Assembly: GCA_017649485.1 (NCBI GenBank) | Contig: JAGCGS010000044.1 | Location: forward strand, 1-49,596 | Direction of reading: 5' to 3' | Length of the DNA: 49,596 bases | From: Bacteroidaceae bacterium | GTDB taxonomy: Bacteria; Bacteroidota; Bacteroidia; Bacteroidales; Bacteroidaceae | Shown: piece after piece, positions 23,025 through 31,021 of the stretch | How positions within the stretch are numbered: position 1 is the stretch's first letter | How the letters are laid out: each line of letters starts with the position of its first letter | Position numbers and translations under genes: made by a program | The notes under the pieces: model-generated | What the model was told of the DNA's origin: nothing | What the model saw: only the letters and a program-made list of their open reading frames with translations | The model's database searches: none

Positions 23025-25292
23025 TTATTGCTCTTCTTTACGAGGGTTGAATGCTGGGCGAGGACGACGTTCGCCATTGCCGCGACGCTCGTTATTGCCA
23101 CGATTCTCACCACGATTCTCCTGGCGCTCAGGACGCTCAGGACGAGGACGGCGCTCAGGACGCTCCTGATAACCCTCTGGCTTTGGCAGTAACACCTTGT
23201 GAGACAGCTTGAACTTACCAGTCTTAGGATCAATCTCCAGCAACTTAACCTCAATGTCGTCACCTTCCTTGATGCCTGCTTCCTCAACGGTTTCCAAACG
23301 TTTCCAGTCGATTTCTGAAATGTGAAGCAGACCATCCTTGCCAGGCAGGAACTCAACGAAAGCACCATAAGGCATGATAGAACGAACCTTGCCAGTATAA
23401 ACCTCACCAACCTCAGGCTGAGCTACGATAGCCTTGATCATTTGCAAAGCTGCATCGATGTTCTCCTTGTTGTTGGCTGCAATTTCAATGCGTCCACCTT
23501 CCTCAACCTCTTCGATAGAGATAACGGTCTTGGTCTCTTCCTGCATACCTTGGATAATCTTTCCACCCGGGCCAATCACAGCGCCGATGAACTCCTTAGG
23601 AATCATCATGGTAACGATGCGAGGAGCATGAGGCTTGAGGTCTTCACGAGGCTCTGCGATGCAATCGGTCAGCTTGCCCAAGATGAACTCACGACCCTGC
23701 TTAGCCTGCAGCAAAGCCTTCTCTAAAATCTCATAACTCAAACCATCTACCTTGATATCCATCTGGGTAGCGGTAATACCATCGCGGGTACCAGTTACCT
23801 TGAAGTCCATATCACCCAAGTGATCCTCATCGCCCAAGATATCAGAAAGCACTACATACTTGTCACTCTCAGAGTCCTTGATCAGACCCATAGCGATACC
23901 AGATACAGGCTTCTTAATCTTCACACCAGCATCCATAAGTGCCAATGTTCCGGCACATACAGTAGCCATTGAAGAAGAACCGTTTGACTCAAGGATATCA
24001 GAAACCACGCGAACTACGTAAGGATAATCAGCAGGAATCTGACCCTTCAAAGCGCGCCAAGCCAAGTGACCGTGACCAATCTCGCGACGACCTACACCGC
24101 GCTGAGCCTTAGCCTCGCCAGTTGAGAATGGGGGGAAGTTATAGTGCAGCAGGAAACGCATCTTGCTTTGGTCAAGTACATCGTCAACAATCTTCTCATC
24201 TTGCTTGGTACCCAATGTACAGGTAGTCAATGACTGAGTTTCACCACGGGTGAAAATTGCTGATCCGTGAGGACCTGGCAATGGGCTTACCTCGCACCAG
24301 ATAGGACGAATTTCGGTAGGCACACGACCATCCAAACGGGTACCTTCGTCGAGCACACAACGGCGCATAGCGTCACGGGTCACATCAGCGAAGTAACGGT
24401 CAATCATAGCTGCTTTCTCCTCTAATTCCTCCTCTGTGAACTGAGCCTTGAACTCGTCGCAGATGGTGGTGGCGTTGTCTTCACGCTTGTGTTTGTCGGC
24501 GCAACCTTCCTTCGCCAGGTCATACAGACGCTGGTAGCTGAAGTCGCGTACAGCTTTACGCAAATCCTCGTCGTTTTCCTCGTGGTTATACTCACGCTTC
24601 ACGGTAGAGCCAACTTCTTCTGCCAGCTCCATCTGAGCCTTGCACATCACCTTGATGGCATCGTGACCAGCCTTGAGGGCACCCAGCAGATCCTGCTCAG
24701 AAACCTCACTCATCTCACCTTCCACCATCATGATGTTATCGTAAGTAGCACCTACCATGATATCCATATCAGCTTTTGCAAGCTGTTCGAAAGTCGGGTC
24801 AATTACGTACTGGCCATCTACGCGTGCTACTCGCACCTCGCTGATAGGACCGTTGAAAGGAATGTCTGATACAGCTAAAGCAGCTGAAGCAGCGAGACCT
24901 GCCAAAGCATCAGGCATGTCAACGCCGTCGGCAGAGAAAAGGATGATGTTTACATACACCTCAGCATGGAAGTTGTCTGGGAACAAAGGACGCAAAGCGC
25001 GGTCCACCAGACGGCAGGTCAGAATCTCATAGTCTGAAGCCTTGCCCTCACGCTTGGTAAAGCCACCTGGGAAGCGACCAAATGAAGCGTATTTTTCTCT
25101 GTACTCTACCTGTAAAGGCATAAAATCTGTTCCGGGAACTGCATCTTTTGCCGCACAAACAGTAGCCAAAAGCATGGTATTGCCCATACGCAGCATCACA
25201 GAACCGTCTGCCTGTTTTGCGAGCTTTCCCGTTTCGAGTGTGATGGTTCTTCCATCAGGTAACTCGATCGTCTTAACAATTGGATTAATCAT
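23025..25292 (-). CDS. pnp: Polyribonucleotide nucleotidyltransferase, 755 aa
   Basis: The start [20 protein letters not shown] at 25292 is chosen because the likely -7 box lies at 25334-25341. The domain order is complete: RNase PH domain 1 ([16 protein letters not shown]), a helical linker, catalytic RNase PH domain 2 ([28 protein letters not shown]), KH ([14 protein letters not shown]) and S1 ([18 protein letters not shown]). A C-terminal tail of about 45 residues is rich in Arg, Pro, Glu and Gly ([20 protein letters not shown]). PNPase degrades RNA 3' to 5' with phosphate and can add tails. The tail may bind RNA or partner proteins. Monocistronic. Confidence 0.96.
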   Translation of the reverse strand: MINPIVKTIELPDGRTITLETGKLAKQADGSVMLRMGNTMLLATVCAAKDAVPGTDFMPLQVEYREKYASFGRFPGGFTKREGKASDYEILTCRLVDRALRPLFPDNFHAEVYVNIILFSADGVDMPDALAGLAASAALAVSDIPFNGPISEVRVARVDGQYVIDPTFEQLAKADMDIMVGATYDNIMMVEGEMSEVSEQDLLGALKAGHDAIKVMCKAQMELAEEVGSTVKREYNHEENDEDLRKAVRDFSYQRLYDLAKEGCADKHKREDNATTICDEFKAQFTEEELEEKAAMIDRYFADVTRDAMRRCVLDEGTRLDGRVPTEIRPIWCEVSPLPGPHGSAIFTRGETQSLTTCTLGTKQDEKIVDDVLDQSKMRFLLHYNFPPFSTGEAKAQRGVGRREIGHGHLAWRALKGQIPADYPYVVRVVSDILESNGSSSMATVCAGTLALMDAGVKIKKPVSGIAMGLIKDSESDKYVVLSDILGDEDHLGDMDFKVTGTRDGITATQMDIKVDGLSYEILEKALLQAKQGREFILGKLTDCIAEPREDLKPHAPRIVTMMIPKEFIGAVIGPGGKIIQGMQEETKTVISIEEVEEGGRIEIAANNKENIDAALQMIKAIVAQPEVGEVYTGKVRSIMPYGAFVEFLPGKDGLLHISEIDWKRLETVEEAGIKEGDDIEVKLLEIDPKTGKFKLSHKVLLPKPEGYQERPERRPRPERPERQENRGENRGNNERRGNGERRPRPAFNPRKEEQ

Positions 25293-25333
25293 AAAATCTT
25301 TAAAAAACTGTGTATATCTTAATAAAAATCGCG

Positions 25334-25341
25334 CAAAGTTA
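25334..25341 (-). promoter_or_regulatory. -7 element of pnp
   Basis: The minus strand reads TAACTTTG, 41 bp before the pnp start; divergent from the plus-strand -7 at 25364-25371. Confidence 0.5.
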
Positions 25342-25363
25342 CACATTATATTTATCAAAACCT

Positions 25364-25371
25364 TATCTTTG
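25364..25371 (+). promoter_or_regulatory. -7 element of the DUF4369 lipoprotein gene
   Basis: TATCTTTG lies 31 bp before the start codon at 25403; no good -33 TTTG was seen. Confidence 0.5.
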
Positions 25372-25402
25372 CAGCGATTTTTATAAAAATGAACGGAAAA
25401 TT

Positions 25403-26554
25403 ATGAAGAAAACAGTGATTTGGGCCTTTGCTGTGGCCATACTTACCGCTTGTAGCGGGCATAGGCAGCAGTTCATCGTAGAAGGACAAGTGAGTGGAGC
25501 TAACGGTAAGACGATTTATTTTGAACAGTCAGCCTTGAATGGTATTCTGCTGGCAGACTCTGCTAAATTAGGCAGCAGTGGCTCGTTCAAATTTAATCAT
25601 GCGGCTCCTGATGCGCCTGACTTCTACCGCCTACGCATTGAAGACAAAATAATCAATTTCTGTGTGGATTCAACTGAGACAATACGTGTAAAGGCCGATT
25701 ATGCCAGATTCGCGACTGGCTATACCATCGAGGATTCCTACAATAATGACAAGATAAAGGAGTTGAGCCTGAAACTGGCTGAGTTGCAAGACAAGGTGGA
25801 TATCCTCTCGAAGAGCTATGATGACAACAAGATTTCCAACATCCTGTTCAGTGATAGCCTCGAGCGCATGATCAATGCTTATAAAGAAGAAGTGAAGACC
25901 AAGTATATCTATGCGGCACCCAACACGCCGTTTGCTTATTATGCTTTGTTCCAGCAGGTGGGACAATATACTTTGTTCGACCCTCTCAGCAGCAAGGACG
26001 ATGTGAAGGCATTCGGTGCCGTAGCTACCAGCTTCAACACACTGTACCCACATTCTGAGCGTGCCAAGAACATTTATAATATTGCCATCAAGGGTATGCG
26101 CAACGTCCGCCTGGCGGATGCTTCCATCGAGGTGGCAGATAATCAGGTAGGTGAGACTGGCATTATCGATATTGAGTTGCGCGACATCGACGGCAATGTG
26201 CGCAAGCTCAGCGAACAGAATGGCAAGGTGGTTGTGCTTGATTTCACTGCATACCAAACCGACTTCTCGGCTGACCATAACTTGGCTTTGCGTGAGGTTT
26301 ATGCTAAGTATGCCGACAAGGGATTGGAGATTTATCAGGTTTCGCTTGATAGCAACGAGCATTATTGGAAAACTGCTGCAGATAAATTGCCTTGGATTTG
26401 CGTGCGTGAGCCTCGGGGTGTTTACTCCGATTTGCTTAACCTTTACAACTTCCAGTCATTACCTGCTGTGTATATAATCAACCGTGCTAACGAACTGAAT
26501 TCACGCGTAGATAACATCGAAAACCTGGAGGCAGCCGTTAAGAAATTGCTCTAA
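25403..26554 (+). CDS. DUF4369 lipoprotein with thioredoxin-like domain lacking CxxC, 383 aa
   Basis: The start MKKTVIWAFAVAILTACSG at 25403 gives a clear lipoprotein signal (LTAC). Residues about 22-120 match DUF4369 (FIVEGQVSGANGKTIYFEQS; ADSAKLGSSGSFKF). The C-terminal 140 residues have the AhpC/TSA-thioredoxin fold of TlpA-like proteins (VVVLDFTAY, then LEIYQVSLDSN, then LPAVYIINR with the cis-Pro). The active-site Cys pair normally found after the first strand is replaced by AYQTDFSADHN, so a dithiol redox role is unlikely. The protein probably sits in the outer membrane or facing the periplasm. Monocistronic. Confidence 0.85.
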   Translation: MKKTVIWAFAVAILTACSGHRQQFIVEGQVSGANGKTIYFEQSALNGILLADSAKLGSSGSFKFNHAAPDAPDFYRLRIEDKIINFCVDSTETIRVKADYARFATGYTIEDSYNNDKIKELSLKLAELQDKVDILSKSYDDNKISNILFSDSLERMINAYKEEVKTKYIYAAPNTPFAYYALFQQVGQYTLFDPLSSKDDVKAFGAVATSFNTLYPHSERAKNIYNIAIKGMRNVRLADASIEVADNQVGETGIIDIELRDIDGNVRKLSEQNGKVVVLDFTAYQTDFSADHNLALREVYAKYADKGLEIYQVSLDSNEHYWKTAADKLPWICVREPRGVYSDLLNLYNFQSLPAVYIINRANELNSRVDNIENLEAAVKKLL

Positions 26555-26597
26555 AGCAAGAAAAATAAGTAAAAACCTTCAAAAAAACATGTAAGTT

Positions 26598-26629
26598 TTT
26601 GTTTATAACAACATAATCATTTATATTTG
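26598..26629 (+). promoter_or_regulatory. Promoter of greA
   Basis: -33 TTTG (26598-26601) and -7 TATATTTG (26622-26629) are 20 bp apart. Transcription should start near 26636, about 90 nt before the greA start. Confidence 0.7.
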
Positions 26630-26654
26630 CAGTGCAAATTGAGGTAAAAAGGGG

Positions 26655-26687
26655 TTCCAACGCAACCATGTGTTGGAATTCTTTTTT
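26655..26687 (+). terminator. Intrinsic terminator inside the greA leader
   Basis: TTCCAAC (26655-26661) pairs with GTTGGAA (26672-26678), extended by a G-T pair, and is followed by a T run (26682-26687). It sits between promoter and gene, so it can attenuate greA and release an RNA of about 50 nt. Confidence 0.6.
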
Positions 26688-26727
26688 GTTACTTTTGATT
26701 CGAAGGAAAAATTAAAAACTAAATATT

Positions 26728-27195
26728 ATGGGATACATTTCTGAAGAAGGCTACAATAAACTCGTAGCACAATTGCGACACTTGGAGGCTGTGGAGCGTC
26801 CAAAGGTCATTGAAGCCATTAGGGAGGCTCGTGACAAGGGGGACTTGTCGGAGAACGCCGAGTATGATGCTGCTAAAGAACAGCAGGGAATGCTTGAAGC
26901 GAAGATTAACCAGCTGAAGCAGACGATTGCCGATTCCAAGATTCTGGACACAAAGATGCTGAAAGCTGATACTGTGCAGATCTTGACGAAGGTAACACTG
27001 AAGAATGTCAAGGCTAATAATCAGCAAATGACTTACACCATCGTTTCTGATACAGAGGCTAACCTGCGCGAAGGTAAGATTTCAGTGAATACACCCATTG
27101 CCCAGGGACTGTTGGGCAAGAAGGTGGGTGATGTGGTGGACATCAAAGTGCCGCGAGGCATGATGACTTTCGAGATTATGGAGATTAGTTTATAA
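26728..27195 (+). CDS. greA: Transcription elongation factor GreA, 155 aa
   Basis: GreA rescues backtracked RNA polymerase by stimulating transcript cleavage through its coiled coil inserted in the secondary channel. The N-terminal coiled coil shows the family motif KGDLSENAEYDAAKEQQG with the acidic tip residues (Asp and Glu near 40-45), and the C-terminal FKBP-like domain ends VGDVVDIKVPRGMMTFEI. The start is MGYISEEGYNKL. It is followed after 23 bp by a HIT-family gene, likely in the same transcript. The leader holds a promoter-proximal terminator, an arrangement also known for E. coli greA. Confidence 0.96.
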   Translation: MGYISEEGYNKLVAQLRHLEAVERPKVIEAIREARDKGDLSENAEYDAAKEQQGMLEAKINQLKQTIADSKILDTKMLKADTVQILTKVTLKNVKANNQQMTYTIVSDTEANLREGKISVNTPIAQGLLGKKVGDVVDIKVPRGMMTFEIMEISL

Positions 27196-27218
27196 CAATT
27201 GAATTAGGAGGTAAACTT

Positions 27219-27611
27219 ATGGCAAGCATTTTCAGTAGAATCGTGGCAGGTGAGATTCCTTCTCACAAGATTGCCGAAAACGACAAGTTCTTTGCTTTTT
27301 TGGATATTAATCCATTGGTAAAGGGTCATGTACTGGTGATTCCCAAACAGGAAATTGACTATATCTTCGATGTGCCCGATGATGACTTGGCAGAGATGAT
27401 AGTGTTCGCCAAGCACATTGCCATTGCTATCAAAAAAGCTTTCCCTTGCATTAAGGTTGGCATGGGTGTTCTGGGTCTTGAGGTGCGTCATGCTCATATC
27501 CACTTGGTACCTATGCAGAGCGAGAAAGACCTCATCTTCTCTAATCCGAAACTCAAGCTCACCAATGAGGAGCTGGCAGAGATAGCAGAGAAAATTCGTA
27601 AAGAATTATAA
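27219..27611 (+). CDS. HIT-family nucleotide hydrolase (HINT branch), 130 aa
   Basis: The protein has the FSRIVAGEIPSHKIAENDKF start of HINT proteins, the HVLVIPKQEID strand, and the histidine triad in VRHAHIHLVPM. These proteins hydrolyse nucleoside phosphoramidates and related adenylates; the in vivo substrate is uncertain. The length is typical. The start at 27219 is supported by an unusually good Shine-Dalgarno sequence for this group, AGGAGG, a few bases upstream. It is the second gene of a probable greA operon and ends just before a C-rich dyad that can act as terminator. Confidence 0.92.
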   Translation: MASIFSRIVAGEIPSHKIAENDKFFAFLDINPLVKGHVLVIPKQEIDYIFDVPDDDLAEMIVFAKHIAIAIKKAFPCIKVGMGVLGLEVRHAHIHLVPMQSEKDLIFSNPKLKLTNEELAEIAEKIRKEL

Positions 27612-27618
27612 AAGAAGA

Positions 27619-27668
27619 ACCCCTTAGCTCCCCCTCTAATTTAGAGTGGGGAGCCTATAAGGTGGGGT
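27619..27668. terminator. C-rich dyad between convergent genes
   Basis: ACCCC...GGGGT encloses GCTCCCC/GGGGAGC and CTCTAA/TTTAGAG. It belongs to the same repeat type as 16035-16080 and separates the HIT gene from the convergent guanylyltransferase gene, so it probably ends both transcripts. Confidence 0.55.
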
Positions 27669-27672
27669 AGTA

Positions 27673-28752
27673 TCAAGTATATTTATCCCCATATTTCAAC
27701 TGTGCATCAGTCACATACTTGCGGATGGCACTTTCCTCATCCTTCTTGCAAATCAGCAACACATTATCGCTTTCCGCAATTAGATAACCGTCCAGTCCTG
27801 CAATTACTGCCAACTTGCCACTCGGCATCACGATAATGTTGTCCTTGCTGTCATACTGTAATGTTTGGCATTTCAGCGTCACATTGCCGTTGTCATCCTT
27901 AGGCGACAAATCATAGAGTGATCCCCAGGTACCCAAGTCGCTCCATCCGAAATCTCCTAATGATACATACACATTATCAGCCTTCTCCATTACGCCAAAG
28001 TCGATTGACACATTCGTGCAGGAGGGGAAGTGGTCGTTGATAAACGCTATCTCCTGTGCTGTTCCATAGTCGTCCGATTTAAGGTTCTTCGCTACTTCCG
28101 GTAGATAGGTTTCAAAGGCTTTAATGATGCTGTTTACGTTCCACATAAACAAGCCCGAGTTCCAGTAAAACTCACCACTTGCCAGGAACACCTTTGCAAG
28201 TTCCAGCTCTGGTTTCTCAGTAAATGTCTTCACCTTATACAAATTATCCCCCTCTTTGGAAGCAATCTGAATATATCCATAGGCTGTTTCGGGGCGGTTG
28301 GGCTTGATGCCCAAGGTAAGCAGTTTATCTGCTTTTTTCACAAACTGCAATCCGTTGCTGATGGCTGTCAAAAACTCGTCTTCCTTCAGTATCAGGTGGT
28401 CGGATGGTGCTACCACGATATTGGCATTGGGGTTCAGTGCCCTGATGTGATATGATGCCCAAGCTATGCACGGAGCTGTGTTTCTTCTGCAAGGTTCCAA
28501 CAAGATCTGTTGTGGGTGAAGCTGTGGCAACTGTTGTTGAACCAGGTTGGCATATAGCTCGTTAGTTACAATCAAAATGTTTTCGGCAGGTATCAGCTTA
28601 TTAAAGCGGTCGAAGGTTTGCTGTAACAACGAACGTCCTGTACCAAAAAAGTCCAGGAACTGCTTTGGTAAGTTCTTTCGGCTATAAGGCCAGAAGCGAC
28701 TACCCACGCCTCCGCTCATTATCACGCAATAATTGTTTCTTTTGTTAATCAT
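27673..28752 (-). CDS. manC: Mannose-1-phosphate guanylyltransferase, 359 aa
   Basis: The enzyme makes GDP-mannose from mannose-1-phosphate and GTP, the precursor of GDP-fucose and mannose-containing glycans. The N-terminal nucleotidyltransferase motif is CVIMSGGVGSRFWPYSRKNL followed by PKQF; later NIVVAPSDHLI and FTEKPELELA are family motifs, as is FGWSDLGTWGSLY. The length matches the single-domain form without the phosphomannose isomerase domain of bifunctional ManC/AlgA proteins. Monocistronic, no signal peptide. It could equally be named cpsB or rfbM. Confidence 0.93.
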   Translation of the reverse strand: MINKRNNYCVIMSGGVGSRFWPYSRKNLPKQFLDFFGTGRSLLQQTFDRFNKLIPAENILIVTNELYANLVQQQLPQLHPQQILLEPCRRNTAPCIAWASYHIRALNPNANIVVAPSDHLILKEDEFLTAISNGLQFVKKADKLLTLGIKPNRPETAYGYIQIASKEGDNLYKVKTFTEKPELELAKVFLASGEFYWNSGLFMWNVNSIIKAFETYLPEVAKNLKSDDYGTAQEIAFINDHFPSCTNVSIDFGVMEKADNVYVSLGDFGWSDLGTWGSLYDLSPKDDNGNVTLKCQTLQYDSKDNIIVMPSGKLAVIAGLDGYLIAESDNVLLICKKDEESAIRKYVTDAQLKYGDKYT

Positions 28753-28860
28753 GGAAAATCAGTGTTAGTTTTATTAGTTTGGCTAATATACATCTTTTTT
28801 TTCAACATGAGCAATATTCTTCAATAATTTACACTTTAGATGAAATTTTTATGTTTCCTG

Positions 28861-28891
28861 TTTGCTAATTCAGAAAATGTTCGTATCTTTG
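28861..28891 (+). promoter_or_regulatory. Promoter of tRNA-Leu
   Basis: -33 TTTG (28861-28864) and -7 TATCTTTG (28884-28891) are 19 bp apart; the tRNA starts 26 bp downstream. Confidence 0.75.
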
Positions 28892-28916
28892 CACCGCAAT
28901 TTTGCGAAAAGCAGTT

Positions 28917-28998
28917 GCCCAGATGGCGGAATCGGTAGACGCGCTGGTCTCAAACACCAGTGGGGCAACCCATCCCGGTTCGACCCCGGGTCTGGGTA
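28917..28998 (+). tRNA. tRNA-Leu, anticodon CAA
   Basis: The acceptor stem GCCCAGA pairs with TCTGGGT (one G-U at the first pair). The anticodon stem CTGGT/ACCAG holds the loop CTCAAAC with anticodon CAA. There is a class II long variable arm (TGGGGCAACCCAT) and a T arm with GGTTCGACC. The discriminator base is A and CCA is not encoded. Leucine tRNA 3' ends are known integration targets of Bacteroidales elements such as NBU1; the DNA behind this gene is gene-free and full of dyads, but no second copy of the 3' end is seen in the window. Confidence 0.97.
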
Positions 28999-29014
28999 CA
29001 AGTAATTGATTTAT

Positions 29015-29049
29015 AAAGCGTTGTGACTTAATCGGTTGCAACGCTTTTT
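29015..29049 (+). terminator. Terminator of tRNA-Leu
   Basis: AAAGCGTTG (29015-29023) pairs with CAACGCTTT (29039-29047) and is followed by further T. Confidence 0.85.
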
Positions 29050-29110
29050 GTTTGGTGTTGCTGAAACATTGGTGAAACAGATTTGTTTTTATTAGGTAAT
29101 TACATACTTT

Positions 29111-29156
29111 TTGACCCCAAGGGATATTTATTGTTAGCGTGACTCCTTGAGGTCAA
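29111..29156. repeat. 12-bp inverted repeat TTGACCCCAAGG
   Basis: 29111-29122 and 29145-29156 are complementary at 11 of 12 positions with a 22-bp spacer. Confidence 0.6.
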
Positions 29157-29289
29157 TCAAACGTTTTACGTTGAAGTTGGCGACTCAATGATGCGAGAAT
29201 TATGGGGTCTAACCCTATATAGGTGCCAAAGATTAAGTCCTTTCAAAGAAAAAGATGGAATAAAAAGTGCGTTTCAAATTGGGTATAGG

Positions 29290-29345
29290 CGCATGATCAT
29301 TTGCCTATAGCCGCACGATCGTTTGGGCATAGCCAAACGATTAAT
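29290..29345. repeat. 22-bp tandem repeat plus dyad
   Basis: Units 29290-29311 and 29312-29333 agree at most positions (CGCAYGATC, TTTG, ATAGC). The second overlaps a perfect 9-bp dyad ATCGTTTGG/CCAAACGAT. Confidence 0.6.
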
Positions 29346-29459
29346 TACTTGGGGGTCTCTCCCTGTTTACTACTAATTAGGTAACGTGTTTCATAAGCAA
29401 GGCATGCTGTCAACAATGTCAGTATAACTGTCAACTGGTTCAGTAAAGATCCTGGAAAA

Positions 29460-29633
29460 GGTTACAAATAGCTGCCCAAAAGGTTACACGGTTACACTGT
29501 AACCATATCCCCTCAGAGCTGTAATATCTGTACAGTTCTTGTTATAATTACTTTACATAATGGCATTTATGATAAGATAATGTTAAGATTTAAGAACCGT
29601 GCGGTTACATGGTTACACTTGTAACCTGTAACC
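29460..29633. promoter_or_regulatory. Cluster of eight GGTTACA / TGTAACC motifs
   Basis: GGTTACA occurs at 29460, 29482, 29490, 29603 and 29611; TGTAACC at 29498, 29620 and 29627. Neighbouring copies are 7-9 bp apart and form two dyads, the second (29603-29633) followed by a run of six T. Both an iteron-like protein binding array and a terminator are possible. Confidence 0.55.
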
Positions 29634-29740
29634 TTTTTTATGTCTTTATATGATTAAAATCTGTACTGCCCTAAAAAGGGAACTAAATACTTGTTGGCAG
29701 TAATTTGCTTTTGGCATTTGCTATTTTTGTTATAAAAGGA

Positions 29741-29853
29741 ATTATTGCTGTCCGCTAATGCTTAAATTGCATCAAATTAAAAAGGCTGAATACCTATGCG
29801 GGATTCAGCCTAATTTTTATTCTGATGCAAAAGTTTAACCGGACAGCAATAAT
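29741..29853. mobile_element. MITE-like nested palindrome with 14-bp terminal inverted repeats
   Basis: ATTATTGCTGTCCG (29741-29754) is the exact complement of 29840-29853. Inside are TTAAA/TTTAA, TGCATCA/TGATGCA (29768-29774, 29823-29829) and AGGCTGAAT/ATTCAGCCT (29783-29791, 29803-29811). The element is 113 bp, carries no gene and no clear target duplication, and ends 13 bp beyond the acyltransferase stop, for which its central hairpin may serve as terminator. Confidence 0.5.
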
Positions 29854-29866
29854 CTGTAATTGTGAA

Positions 29867-31021
29867 TTATCCGAAAATAATTTTGCCTGCACGTCCTAAT
29901 ATGGGCTTTGTAACTGCCACGATAATCCACGAGATAACGAGGATAAACAGGGCAGATACGGGAATCATCAATGCTACAGGTATATTCAACGAGGTAACAA
30001 GCAAAAAGCAGGGACCAACGAAAAAATAATGAATCATATAGATGCCAAAACCACAAAGAGTAAGTGAGTGCAACAGGCGGGTAGTACGGCTCTCGGCAGA
30101 CAACTTTACATGCTTGATTAACAGGAACCAAGCTGTTGTCATCAACACCACATTCAACGAGTTATAAGTCCAAAAGAGCTCAACCAGCGAAGGTGTTAGC
30201 TCGGGCAAGGCAAGAATACTATGGAAACCAGCGAAGGTGACAGCATAGCCTATTGCAAATAGGATTATTGACAGTGGCAACGTCTTAGAAAAGCTAAGGG
30301 TTACGTAATGGCGTAGATAGTATCCCAGTAGCAGATAGCCAGTGAATCCTGCGAAATAATAGAAAGTGCCGAAGGCATTCCAGTCACAGGTTCCGAAAAT
30401 AAAGGGACTTACATACTGCTGAACGTATGGAAGCAGTGTGCTCGCACCCCAAAGCAGCAGGAAAAACTCTATCTGTCGGCGAGAGGCACGTTCCACCCAA
30501 GCAGAGAGGATGGGCATGTACAAGTAGAGGCCGATAAGCATATAGATGTACCACATGTGGGTGGTTATGCTGCTGAACGTGTAAGGGATAGAGGCGATGG
30601 CTTTCAAGCAAGCATTCAAAGTCTGGGCATCGCTCTCTGCCCAGGGATAGAAGATATAAAATATATTCTCATCCACCCCCGACAACTTTAAGAACCAAGG
30701 GAAGAGGTTGTAAAGGACTGACCAAATGAGGAATGGCCACAACACTCGCCCGATGCGCTTGCGATAGAAACCACCCATAGGTTGACTGACGGGTAACAAT
30801 AGGGCTCCAGTCAACATGACAAAGAGAGGTACGCAGGGGCGCACAAAGCACCCCCACAGTTGACCCCATAACTGAGCGTCGGCCCCTACGATTTCACCTG
30901 TGCCATAAGTTGCAGCGGCATTGAAGGGATCGGCTGCATGGCACATGGCCAAACTAAAAAATGCCACGAGGCGAACGGCATCAAGCCAGACAATCTGTTT
31001 CTTTTCGGTTATCGTAATCAT
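29867..31021 (-). CDS. Membrane acyltransferase, acyltransferase-3 family, 384 aa
   Basis: The protein begins MITITEKKQIVWLDAVRLVA, the usual start of the acyltransferase-3/OafA-IcaC family, and has about ten hydrophobic membrane helices along its length, with the conserved His in SLAMCHAADPF and Arg in YRKRIGRVLWPFLIW. Family members transfer acetyl or succinyl groups to sugars of surface polysaccharides. Its ATG overlaps the stop of the esterase gene upstream (ATGA), so it is translationally coupled and the last gene of a three-gene minus-strand operon. A link to polysaccharide modification is inferred from family and neighbours. Confidence 0.85.
   Translation of the reverse strand: MITITEKKQIVWLDAVRLVAFFSLAMCHAADPFNAAATYGTGEIVGADAQLWGQLWGCFVRPCVPLFVMLTGALLLPVSQPMGGFYRKRIGRVLWPFLIWSVLYNLFPWFLKLSGVDENIFYIFYPWAESDAQTLNACLKAIASIPYTFSSITTHMWYIYMLIGLYLYMPILSAWVERASRRQIEFFLLLWGASTLLPYVQQYVSPFIFGTCDWNAFGTFYYFAGFTGYLLLGYYLRHYVTLSFSKTLPLSIILFAIGYAVTFAGFHSILALPELTPSLVELFWTYNSLNVVLMTTAWFLLIKHVKLSAESRTTRLLHSLTLCGFGIYMIHYFFVGPCFLLVTSLNIPVALMIPVSALFILVISWIIVAVTKPILGRAGKIIFG

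Larger units (their letters stand above)
29051..29740. other. Gene-free stretch behind the tRNA with several dyad elements
   Basis: No supported coding frame lies here. The stretch holds an inverted repeat at 29111-29156, a 22-bp tandem repeat at 29290-29333 and the GGTTACA cluster at 29460-29633. It is probably what remains of elements integrated at the tRNA, or a regulatory zone whose gene was lost. Confidence 0.5.

Noticed and set aside
18281-25292. rpsO-pnp operon as in E. coli
   Set aside because: The two genes are about 4.5 kb apart and on opposite strands.
28917-29830. Complete integrated element at tRNA-Leu
   Set aside because: No integrase, mobilisation gene or second copy of the tRNA 3' end was found in the window.
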